NCBI GenBank assembly: GCA_021787255.1
Contig: JAJYMD010000365.1
Location: forward strand, 1 to 12,087
Direction: 5' to 3'
From: Actinomycetes bacterium
GTDB lineage: Bacteria > Actinomycetota > Acidimicrobiia > Acidimicrobiales > RAAP-2
Length of the DNA: 12,087 bases
How positions within the stretch are numbered: position 1 is the stretch's first letter; each line of letters begins with the position of its first letter. Position numbers and translations under genes: made by a program. Shown here piece by piece: positions 1 to 6,806 of this stretch. Below the pieces are notes generated by a model. The model saw nothing but the letters and a program-made list of their open reading frames with translations. It searched no databases and was not told where the DNA came from.

Positions 1-627
1 CAGACGGTCCACTCTCTGAAAGAGGAGGGCACCCCCACGATCCAGGCGCGCATCGCCGAGCGTCTCGGGCGTTCCGCGCCGTCGGTCTCCGAGATGCTCG
101 ACCGTCTCGCCGAGGACGGTTACGTGCGGCGAGAGGGCCGCGTCGTCGAGCTCACGGACAAGGGGTCTCGTCTCGCGGAGAAGGTCGTGCGCAAGCACCG
201 CCTCGCCGAGCGACTGCTCGCCGACGTGATCGGGCTCGAATGGCACAAGGTCCACCGTGAGGCCGGCCGATGGGAGCACGTGATCTCCGACGACGTGGAG
301 GCTCGGCTGGTCCAGCTCCTCGGCGACCCGGCGACCTGTCCTCATGGGAACCCGATCCCTGGGTCACGTTCCCGGCTCCCCGACGCGCCGCAGCACCCCC
401 TCTCCGACGTCGAGGCGGGAGACCGCGTGCAGCTCGAGCGCATCGGCGAGGACGTCGAGATGGACCACGAGGCGCTCGTCTACCTCGACGACCATCGCTT
501 CGTGCCCGGTGCGACCGCGACGGTGGTCTCGCGGGCTCCGGACGGCACGCTGATGCTCGACGCCGGGGAGTCGACCCTTGCGATCGGCGCCGACCTGTCG
601 CGCCGTCTCTACGTCACGACGTGCTGA
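1..627 (+). CDS. DtxR/IdeR-family metal-dependent transcriptional regulator (5' end missing)
   Basis: Dimeric cytoplasmic repressor family that binds operators when loaded with Fe(II) or Mn(II). The frame is open from base 1, so the start lies upstream. Alignment from memory to Corynebacterium DtxR suggests about 13 N-terminal residues are missing, including ligand Met10. In window numbering: winged helix-turn-helix at residues 13-36 (TIQARIAERLG...SVSEMLDRL), then the dimerisation/metal domain. H66, E70 and H85 match ancillary-site H79, E83 and H98 of DtxR. E92 and H93 match primary-site E105 and H106. The primary-site Cys102 position is Gly89 (codon GGC at 265-267), which is odd. A GNPIPG motif closes the core. 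Residues from about 132 form the C-terminal SH3-like (FeoA-type) domain, and the protein ends in Cys. Family is certain, but iron versus manganese specificity is not, so no symbol is given. Confidence 0.95.
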   Translation, partial: QTVHSLKEEGTPTIQARIAERLGRSAPSVSEMLDRLAEDGYVRREGRVVELTDKGSRLAEKVVRKHRLAERLLADVIGLEWHKVHREAGRWEHVISDDVEARLVQLLGDPATCPHGNPIPGSRSRLPDAPQHPLSDVEAGDRVQLERIGEDVEMDHEALVYLDDHRFVPGATATVVSRAPDGTLMLDAGESTLAIGADLSRRLYVTTC

Positions 628-694
628 GCGCCGCGTGACCTCACCGGGCGTCCCCGCTGTTGGGGCGGACCGATCCGGTGCGCACGCTCCGCTC

Positions 695-1999
695 GTGCGC
701 TACGTCGCCGACGTCGTGGCCACGATGGACGAGGACTGCCGCGTCCACCGGCCCGGAGCCCTCGACGTGGCCGAGGGGCGCATCGCGTGGGTCGGCGCGG
801 CGGCTGACGCGCCCGTGACCCGCGGCCTCGGCGAGGAGCGGCGCGTGGGAGGGCTCCTCATGCCCGGGCTCGTGAACGCGCACGGCCACTCCCCGATGAC
901 GCTCCTGCGCGGGGCGGGGGACGGGCTGCCGCTCGAGCGGTGGCTGTCCGAGGCGATCTGGCCGAAGGAGGCACGGCTCACGCCCGAGGACGTGTGGTGG
1001 GGCATGCAGCTCGGCTGCTCCGAGCTGCTCCGGGCCGGGGTGACGTCCACCTGCGAGCTGTACCTCCATTCGGGAGCGGTGGCGGACGCTGCGTTGGCCG
1101 CGGGCATCCGCTGCGTCCTCACGCCGGGCATCTTCGACCTCCCCGGAGCGGGGCCTCAGGCAACCTGGCAGCGCCTGCTGGAGGAGGCCGCGCAGCTCCA
1201 TGCAGATCTCGACGGGCGTGACGGACTCCTGCGGGTGGGTCTCGGGCCGCACGCCGCCTACACGCTGCCCCCCGACGGGCTGGCGGCGGTCGCGAAGGTC
1301 GCGAGGGAGCTCGACGCGCTCGTGCACGTGCACGTCGCCGAGACGCGCGCCGAGGGCGACGCGGTCCGCGCCCGCCATGGGTGCGGCGTGCCCGAGCTGC
1401 TCGAGCGCGCGGGGATCCTCGACGGTCGCGTCCTCGCCGCGCACGCCGTGTGGGTCGCGGACGACGAGCTGGACCTCTTCGCTCGCCAGGACGTCGCCGT
1501 CGCACACTGCCCGCAGAGCAACGCGAAGCTCGGCAGCGGCGTCGCGCGTGTCCCTGCGATGATCGATCGGGGCCTGCGGGTGGGGATCGGCACCGACGGT
1601 CCCGCCTCCAACGACAACCTCGATCTGTGGGAGGAGCTGAAGCTGGCGCCGTTGCTCGCGCGAGCGGTCGCCTGCGACGCCTCTGTGCTCGGGGCGGTCG
1701 AGGCCCTGCGGCTGGCCACGAACGGCGGCGCGGCTGCGCTCGGCCTCGACTGCGGTTCCCTCGCACCTGGGCGCGTCGCCGACTTCGTGAGGGTGGAGCT
1801 CGAGGACGCCGCGTTCGTGCCAGCCCAGAGCGGCGAGGACATCCTCACGCTCCTGGTCTGGGCCGCCTCGAGCCGTCTGGTCACCGACGTGTGGGTCGCG
1901 GGCCGCCACCTCGTCAGCGGCGGCGTGTGCCGGAGCGTCGACGAACCACGCGCCCGCAGGGAGGTCGCCACCCGCGCGCGACGTCTTCGCGAGAGCTGA
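695..1999 (+). CDS. Amidohydrolase, S-adenosylhomocysteine/5'-methylthioadenosine deaminase-like
   Basis: Metal-dependent TIM-barrel amidohydrolase of the TRZ/ATZ/MtaD group, which deaminates adenosine-type or guanine-type rings in the cytoplasm. Numbered from GTG 695 (434 aa): H63-G-H65 after a PGLVNAH strand, H213 with E216 (HVHVAE), H250 (HAVWV), H271 (HCPQSNAKL) and D301 (GTDGPASND). This is the complete ligand and catalytic set. The stretch MTLLRG...WL...IWP after HGH is typical of SAH/MTA deaminases, which would place it in the methionine/SAM by-product cycle. The exact substrate is inferred. Start choice: GTG 635, 7 nt after the dtxR stop, is also possible, but codons 635-694 have poor third-position GC and no Shine-Dalgarno. 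GTG 695 gives the family's usual short N-terminus. It lies 67 nt after the DtxR gene, and co-transcription with it is possible. Confidence 0.88.
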   Translation: MRYVADVVATMDEDCRVHRPGALDVAEGRIAWVGAAADAPVTRGLGEERRVGGLLMPGLVNAHGHSPMTLLRGAGDGLPLERWLSEAIWPKEARLTPEDVWWGMQLGCSELLRAGVTSTCELYLHSGAVADAALAAGIRCVLTPGIFDLPGAGPQATWQRLLEEAAQLHADLDGRDGLLRVGLGPHAAYTLPPDGLAAVAKVARELDALVHVHVAETRAEGDAVRARHGCGVPELLERAGILDGRVLAAHAVWVADDELDLFARQDVAVAHCPQSNAKLGSGVARVPAMIDRGLRVGIGTDGPASNDNLDLWEELKLAPLLARAVACDASVLGAVEALRLATNGGAAALGLDCGSLAPGRVADFVRVELEDAAFVPAQSGEDILTLLVWAASSRLVTDVWVAGRHLVSGGVCRSVDEPRARREVATRARRLRES

Positions 2000-2006
2000 A
2001 CGCCGT

Positions 2007-2080
2007 CGCGCGGGCGGCCGTGGCCTTCGCGCGGCTCGGCCCGGCCCGACCCGGCGGCGGCATGGCGCGGGCTTCGGGCC
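2007..2080 (+). terminator. Two tandem GC-rich stem-loops, possible terminator region
   Basis: The 121-bp gap between the amidohydrolase and obg has no gene. It can fold into two hairpins in a row. The first is 2007-2033: CGCGCG plus GGC, pairing with GCC, a TT bulge, and CGCGCG. The second is 2043-2080: GGCCCGA plus CCCG, pairing with CGGG, a CT bulge, and TCGGGCC. Neither is followed by a T tract, so a classical intrinsic terminator is not shown. In DNA this GC-rich, chance pairing is common. Confidence 0.35.
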
Positions 2081-2107
2081 TGGACCCCTGGGCCATCGGC
2101 AGACCTC

Positions 2108-2113
2108 TAGGAT
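2108..2113 (+). promoter_or_regulatory. -10 element TAGGAT of a leaderless obg promoter
   Basis: TAGGAT fits the actinobacterial TANNNT -10 consensus. It ends 7 bases before the ATG of obg (2121), so transcription would start at or next to the A of the start codon. No Shine-Dalgarno precedes the ATG, which agrees with a leaderless mRNA. I see no good -35 box at 16-18 bp. The same arrangement recurs before proA, the DAHP synthase gene and nadD. Confidence 0.6.
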
Positions 2114-2120
2114 CGACGGG

Positions 2121-3518
2121 ATGTCCGGGTTCGTGGACGAGGCGCAGCTGCACGCGAAGGCGGGTGACGGCGGGGCAGGTGCGATCTCGTTCCGCCGCGA
2201 GGCGCACGTGGCGCGCGGGGGCCCTGACGGCGGCGACGGCGGTCGCGGCGGGGACGTCTGGCTGGTCGCCGACCCGAACCAGGCCTCGTTGCTGGGGTTC
2301 GAGGACCACCCGTTCCGCCGGGCCGGGGACGGCGCCCACGGATCGGGCAAGCGCCGTCACGGGCAGCGCGGCGCGGACCTCGTGGTCCCCGTTCCGGTGG
2401 GCACGGTCGTGCGAGACCGCGACGGCTCGGTCCTGCACGACCTCTCGGTGCCGGGCGACCGCTGGCTGGCCGCCGAAGGCGGCCGAGGTGGACGCGGGAA
2501 CGCACGCTTCGGCTCGAACACGCGCCGCGCGCCCGCCTTCGCCGAGCAGGGTGAGCACGGGGAGGAGCGCTGGCTGGACCTCGAGCTGAAGCTCATCGCG
2601 GACGTCGCGCTGGTCGGGCTGCCCAACGCGGGAAAGTCGACGCTCATCTCCGCGGTCTCCTCGGCGCGTCCGAAGATCGCCGACTACCCGTTCACGACGC
2701 TCGAGCCGCATCTTGGGGTCGTGCGCGTCGGCGGGCCCGGCGACGAGACGCAGCTCGTCATCGCGGACGTTCCCGGCCTCGTCGAGGGAGCCGGCGCGGG
2801 AAAGGGGCTCGGGCACCGCTTCCTTCGCCATGTCGAGCGCGCACGGGTGCTCGTCGTCCTGGTGGACCTGGCGCCTGCGGCAGGGACGCCTGCTGCCGCG
2901 CAGCTCGGCGTGCTCCTCGGCGAGCTCGGCCGCTACGAGCCGGGCCTCCTCGCCCGGCCACGCCTCGTCGTGGGCTCGAAGCTCGACGTCGCCGATCCCG
3001 ACGCGCTCGGGGACGTCGCGTTGGATCTCGCGATCTCTGCCGTGACCGGCGACGGCGTCGCCGAGCTGCTGGGGCGCCTGGCGGTCCTCGTCACGGAGGC
3101 GCGCGCCGCGGACGCGGCGAGAGGCGCTGCCCGCGTCGGGCCGGCGCTCGTGCCAGGTGCTGGGCTTGTGGCTGGCGACGTCGTGCAAGCCGGAACGCTG
3201 GTCGTCCATCGCCCTGCAGGCGAGGGGATCTTCGCAGAGCGTGACGGTCCGCACGCTTGGCGTCTCGCAGGACGCGCCGCTGAGCGCGCGGTGCGCCTGT
3301 CGGACCTCACCGACGACGCCGCGCTGGCCGAGGCGGTGCGGCGGCTCCGGCGGCTGGGCGCCGACAGGGCGCTGTCGCGTGCGGGCGCGAACGACGGCGA
3401 CGAGGTGAGCGTCGGCGGGCTGTCCTTCACGTGGTTCAGGGACCAGCCGGTCGAGCTTCCCGGGCCGAGCAACGAGGTGTCCGGTGATCGCCGGCGCCGT
3501 GCGCGCGCCGAGCGGTGA
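2121..3518 (+). CDS. obg: Obg family GTPase (ObgE/CgtA)
   Basis: Large-subunit ribosome-associated GTPase with roles in 50S assembly, stress response and cell-cycle control. 465 aa. Residues 1-158 are the glycine-rich Obg fold (GDGGAGAISFRREA, GGPDGGDGGRGG). The G domain follows: G1 GLPNAGKS 166-173, G2 with DYPFTTLEPHLG 188-199, G3 DVPG 216-219, G4 at 286-289 and G5 SAVTG 306-310. A full C-terminal OCT domain lies at about 370-438. G4 reads S-K-L-D where NKxD is usual, a deviation at the guanine-specificity residue. The basic tail (RRRRARAER) is not conserved. The ATG is 7 nt after a TAGGAT -10 box. The stop overlaps the proB start (GTGA), suggesting coupled translation. The rplU-rpmA genes that often precede obg are absent here. 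Confidence 0.97.
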   Translation: MSGFVDEAQLHAKAGDGGAGAISFRREAHVARGGPDGGDGGRGGDVWLVADPNQASLLGFEDHPFRRAGDGAHGSGKRRHGQRGADLVVPVPVGTVVRDRDGSVLHDLSVPGDRWLAAEGGRGGRGNARFGSNTRRAPAFAEQGEHGEERWLDLELKLIADVALVGLPNAGKSTLISAVSSARPKIADYPFTTLEPHLGVVRVGGPGDETQLVIADVPGLVEGAGAGKGLGHRFLRHVERARVLVVLVDLAPAAGTPAAAQLGVLLGELGRYEPGLLARPRLVVGSKLDVADPDALGDVALDLAISAVTGDGVAELLGRLAVLVTEARAADAARGAARVGPALVPGAGLVAGDVVQAGTLVVHRPAGEGIFAERDGPHAWRLAGRAAERAVRLSDLTDDAALAEAVRRLRRLGADRALSRAGANDGDEVSVGGLSFTWFRDQPVELPGPSNEVSGDRRRRARAER

Positions 3519-4639
3519 CGAGCCTCACCCCGGTCGACGGGCGCGGCGCGCGGGCCGTCGTCGTGAAGGTCGGCTCGTCCACCGTCACCACCGCGAGCGG
3601 CCAGGTCGACGTGGACGTGGTCGGGCGCCTCTCCGGTGAGGTCGCGAAGCTGACCGCCGACGGGCACCGCGTGGTGGTCGTGACCTCGGGAGCCATTGCG
3701 TGCGGCTGGGCGGCGCTCGGGCGAACCGGTGGGCGGCCCTCGGACCCCGCCGTCCTCCAGGCGGTCTCGGCGGTGGGCCAGCAGCGGCTCATGCGCGCGT
3801 GGCAGGACGGTCTCGGTGCCGAGGGGCTCCTCGCGGGCCAGGTGCTCCTGGCGCCGCTCGACTTCGGCCACCGTCGCCAGTACTTGCACGCGCGCTCCAC
3901 CCTGCAGCACCTCTTCGGGCTCGGCGTGGTACCGGTCGTGAACGAGAACGACGCGGTCGCCGACGAGGAGATCCGGTTCGGCGACAACGACCGGCTCGCC
4001 GCGCTGGTCGCGCACCTGGTCCGCGCGGACCTCCTCATCCTGCTCACCGACACGCCGGGACTCCTCAGCGCGGACCCGCGCCTGGGCGACGGAGGCTCTC
4101 TCATCGAAGAGGTGATCGAGATCGACCAGCATCTGATGGAGCTCGCCGGCGGCCCTGGGTCGGTGGGGAGCGGCGGGATGGCCTCCAAGCTCGCAGCCGC
4201 ACGCATGGCGAGCCGATCAGGGGTGACGACCGTGATCGCCGACGGACGCCGACCAGGGGTGCTCGCCGCGGCGCTCGAGGGCGTCCCTGGTCTCGGGACG
4301 GTCTGCAGGCCGAGCGCGGAGCGGATGCCCGCGCGCAAGCTCTGGATCGCGTACGCGCTCGGTTCCTCCGGCCTCCTCGTCGTCGACGACGGAGCCCGCA
4401 GCGCGCTCGTCGAGCACGGTCGCTCGCTGCTCGCCGCCGGCGTCGTCGAGTGCCGCGGTCGCTTCGAGCCGAACGATGCCGTCGAAGTCGCCGGGACCGA
4501 CGGCGTCGTCTTCGCCAAGGGTCTCGTGCGCTACTCCTCGGAGCGTGCGCCGGAATGGGTGGGGCGCCGGAGCGAGGCGCTCCCCGAGGACCTCTCTGCG
4601 GTTGCAATGCACCGTGACGACCTCGTCGTCCTTCGCTGA
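3515..4639 (+). CDS. proB: Glutamate 5-kinase
   Basis: First step of proline synthesis: ATP-dependent phosphorylation of L-glutamate to gamma-glutamyl phosphate, passed on to ProA. 374 aa, full length. The amino-acid-kinase domain shows VVKVGSS 16-22 (phosphate binding), TSGAI 57-61, NENDAV 143-148 and FGDNDRLAA 155-163 (glutamate binding), and GSGGMASK 218-225 (ATP site). A PUA domain follows from about 285 to 365, as in bacterial ProB. The GTG start at 3515 overlaps the obg stop as GTGA. No Shine-Dalgarno is evident, so translation probably depends on obg. It is usually feedback-inhibited by proline, which is family knowledge and not seen here. Confidence 0.97.
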   Translation: MTSLTPVDGRGARAVVVKVGSSTVTTASGQVDVDVVGRLSGEVAKLTADGHRVVVVTSGAIACGWAALGRTGGRPSDPAVLQAVSAVGQQRLMRAWQDGLGAEGLLAGQVLLAPLDFGHRRQYLHARSTLQHLFGLGVVPVVNENDAVADEEIRFGDNDRLAALVAHLVRADLLILLTDTPGLLSADPRLGDGGSLIEEVIEIDQHLMELAGGPGSVGSGGMASKLAAARMASRSGVTTVIADGRRPGVLAAALEGVPGLGTVCRPSAERMPARKLWIAYALGSSGLLVVDDGARSALVEHGRSLLAAGVVECRGRFEPNDAVEVAGTDGVVFAKGLVRYSSERAPEWVGRRSEALPEDLSAVAMHRDDLVVLR

Positions 4640-4658
4640 GGCCGGGGTCGCCCGCCGG

Positions 4659-4664
4659 TAGGCT
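4659..4664 (+). promoter_or_regulatory. -10 element TAGGCT of a leaderless proA promoter
   Basis: TAGGCT (TANNNT type) lies in the 32-bp gap between proB and proA and ends 7 bases before the GTG of proA. This is the same spacing as at obg. It would let proA and the genes after it be transcribed without obg-proB. A GGGGAGG run at 4666-4672 touches the start codon, too close to act as a Shine-Dalgarno. No clear -35 is seen. Confidence 0.5.
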
Positions 4665-4671
4665 TGGGGAG

Positions 4672-5919
4672 GTGGGCACGGCCGCGCTGGAAGATCTGGC
4701 ACGCCGGGTACGTGCGGCATCCCGCGAGGTCGCCCGTGCGTCGTCTGCGGTGCGCGACGAGTTCTTGCGCGCCGCGGCCGACCTGCTCGTGGCCGACACG
4801 GCCGCCGTGCTCGAGGCCAATCTGGCCGACGTCGAACGCGGGGAGCGTGACGGGCTCGATCAGACTTCGCTCGACCGTCTTCGGCTCACAGAACGCCGTG
4901 TCGAGCAGATGGCTGATGGTCTGAGGGCTGTTGCGGCGCTCGGAGACCCCGTCGGTGAGGTGGTCGACGGATGGGTCCGCCCGAACGGGCTGCGCGTCGA
5001 GCGCGTCCGCGTGCCGCTCGGCGTCGTGGGGATCATCTACGAGAACCGGCCGAACGTGACGAGCGACGCCGCCGGTCTGTGCGTCAAGGCCGGGAACGCG
5101 GCGTTCCTGCGAGGCTCGTCGTCCGCGCTTGGCTCGAACCGTGCCGTGGTGGCCGTGCTCCGCCGGGCGCTGTCCAAGACCGGCCTCCCTGAGGACGCGG
5201 TCGCGCTGGTGGAGGACACGAGCCACGAGACCGCGGTCGCCTTCATGAAGCTCCGAGGGCTCGTCGACTGCCTCGTCCCGCGGGGAGGCAAGGCGCTCAT
5301 CGCCTCGCTGCTCGAGCACGCCACGGTCCCCTACGTCCTCGACGGCGACGGCAACTGCCACGTCTACGTGGACGCCTCTGCGGACGTCGACATGGCCGAG
5401 GCGATCGTCGTGAACGCGAAGACCCAGCGACCCGGGGTGTGCAACGCGGCCGAGACGCTGCTCGTCCACGCGGACGTCGCCTCCAGGCTGCTGCCCCGCC
5501 TCGCGAGATCGCTCGCAGACGTGGAGCTGGTCGCCGACGAGCGCGCCCGCGCCCATCTGCCGGTCTCGACCCCGGTGACCGAAGCGGACTTCGCGACGGA
5601 GTTCCTCGCCCTGAAGCTCGCGGTCGCGGTCGTGGACGACCTCGACGCCGCGATCGACCACATCGCGCGCTACGGCTCGGGCCACTCCGAGGCGATCGTC
5701 ACGCGCGACGTGGCCTCCGCCGACCGGTTCGTCCGCGAGGTGGACGCAGCCGCGGTGCTCGTGAACGCGTCCACCCGTTTCGTCGACGGCGGCGAGCTGG
5801 GTCTCGGCGCCGAAGTGGGCATCTCCACCCAGAAGCTGCACGCGAGGGGCCCGATGGGCCCTCGCGAGCTCACCTGCGTGAAATGGGTCGTGCGCGGCGA
5901 GGGGCACGTCCGCCGATGA
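4672..5919 (+). CDS. proA: Gamma-glutamyl phosphate reductase (glutamate-5-semialdehyde dehydrogenase)
   Basis: Second step of proline synthesis: NADPH-dependent reduction of gamma-glutamyl phosphate to glutamate-5-semialdehyde, which cyclises to pyrroline-5-carboxylate. 415 aa, the normal family length. It has the ALDH-superfamily fold, with GVVGIIYENRPNVT near 117-130 and the catalytic Cys257 in QRPGVCNAAE (253-262). The C-terminal stretch has GAEVGISTQKLHARGPMG, the standard ProA signature. The GTG start at 4672 is chosen because it follows the TAGGCT -10 by 7 nt and gives a family-length N-terminus. The stop overlaps the next gene's ATG (ATGA). The proC gene for the final step is not in the window. 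Confidence 0.97.
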   Translation: MGTAALEDLARRVRAASREVARASSAVRDEFLRAAADLLVADTAAVLEANLADVERGERDGLDQTSLDRLRLTERRVEQMADGLRAVAALGDPVGEVVDGWVRPNGLRVERVRVPLGVVGIIYENRPNVTSDAAGLCVKAGNAAFLRGSSSALGSNRAVVAVLRRALSKTGLPEDAVALVEDTSHETAVAFMKLRGLVDCLVPRGGKALIASLLEHATVPYVLDGDGNCHVYVDASADVDMAEAIVVNAKTQRPGVCNAAETLLVHADVASRLLPRLARSLADVELVADERARAHLPVSTPVTEADFATEFLALKLAVAVVDDLDAAIDHIARYGSGHSEAIVTRDVASADRFVREVDAAAVLVNASTRFVDGGELGLGAEVGISTQKLHARGPMGPRELTCVKWVVRGEGHVRR

Positions 5920-6806
5920 AAGGAGCTGGACGGCTCGAGGGCGGGACGTTCGGCTCGATCCAGGAGGTGCGTGAAGGTCTGGGGCGCGTCGGCTACGTCG
6001 CCGACGAGCGCATCGCCGGTGTCGTGTACCTCGCGCGGCGGCTTGGCAAGCCCGTGCTCGTCGAAGGGCCGGCCGGGACGGGAAAGACGCAGCTCGCCAA
6101 GTCGGTGGCCGAGATGGCAGAGAGCCGCCTCATCCGCCTCCAGTGCTACGAGGGGCTCGACGAGGCAAAGGCGCTGTACGAGTGGGACTACCGCAAGCAG
6201 CTGCTGCGCATCCAGGCGGAGCCGTCGGCTCCCTCCTGGCGAGCGCTCGAGGCGGACATCTTCTCCGAGGACTTCCTCCTCACCCGCCCGCTGCTCGAGG
6301 CGATCCGGAGCGACGAGCCCGTCGTGCTGCTCGTCGACGAGATCGACAGGGTGGAGCCGGAGACCGAGGCCCTCCTGCTGGAGGTGCTCTCGGAGTACCA
6401 GGTGTCGATCCCCGAGCTCGGCACGATCCGTGCGACGCGGGTGCCCATGGTCTTGCTCACGTCGAACAACACGAGGGAGCTCTCCGAGGCGCTGAAGCGG
6501 CGCTGTCTCTACCTCCACGTGGACTACCCCGGGCTCGAACGCGAGCGCGACATCGTGCTGCGGCGCGTCCCGGGCATCGCTGAGGAGCTCGCGGACCAAG
6601 TCGCCCGGATCGTCCGGTCGTTGCGCTCGCTCGAGCTGCGCAAGCCTCCGTCGGTGGCGGAGACCCTCGACTGGGCGCGAACCCTCGTCATCCTCGGGAT
6701 CGAGTCGGTCGACGCCGCGAGCGCCGCGGATACGCTGCACGTGCTGCTCAAGTACCGCCAGGACATCGAGCGCGCAGCGAAGGAGCTGCTCGCCGCCGAT
6801 GCTTGA
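5916..6806 (+). CDS. MoxR-type AAA+ ATPase (CoxD-like)
   Basis: AAA+ ATPase of the MoxR group, thought to act as a chaperone or remodelling motor together with a VWA-domain partner. 296 aa. Walker A GPAGTGKT is at 51-58 and Walker B VVLLVDEID at 136-144. Sensor 1 is TSNN 182-185, followed by ELSEALKRR with arginine-finger candidates R195/R196. The sequence LTSNNTRELSEALKRRCLY resembles the CoxD-type branch. The ATG at 5916 overlaps the proA stop (ATGA), and a GAGG lies 13 nt upstream, longer than ideal. The reading frame stays open upstream inside proA, but that part is antisense-like noise in proA's second frame. It overlaps the VWA gene by 8 bp, so the two products are very likely made together. 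The client protein is unknown. Confidence 0.92.
   Translation: MKGAGRLEGGTFGSIQEVREGLGRVGYVADERIAGVVYLARRLGKPVLVEGPAGTGKTQLAKSVAEMAESRLIRLQCYEGLDEAKALYEWDYRKQLLRIQAEPSAPSWRALEADIFSEDFLLTRPLLEAIRSDEPVVLLVDEIDRVEPETEALLLEVLSEYQVSIPELGTIRATRVPMVLLTSNNTRELSEALKRRCLYLHVDYPGLERERDIVLRRVPGIAEELADQVARIVRSLRSLELRKPPSVAETLDWARTLVILGIESVDAASAADTLHVLLKYRQDIERAAKELLAADA

Noticed and set aside
641..2350. Long minus-strand ORF of 569 codons
   Set aside because: It runs opposite to the amidohydrolase and obg, which have clear family motifs. Composition is Arg/Pro/Gly-rich low complexity, as expected from the antisense of a high-GC gene.
4666..4672. GGGGAGG as the Shine-Dalgarno of proA
   Set aside because: It touches the start codon itself, leaving no spacer; the TAGGCT box 7 nt upstream points to leaderless initiation.
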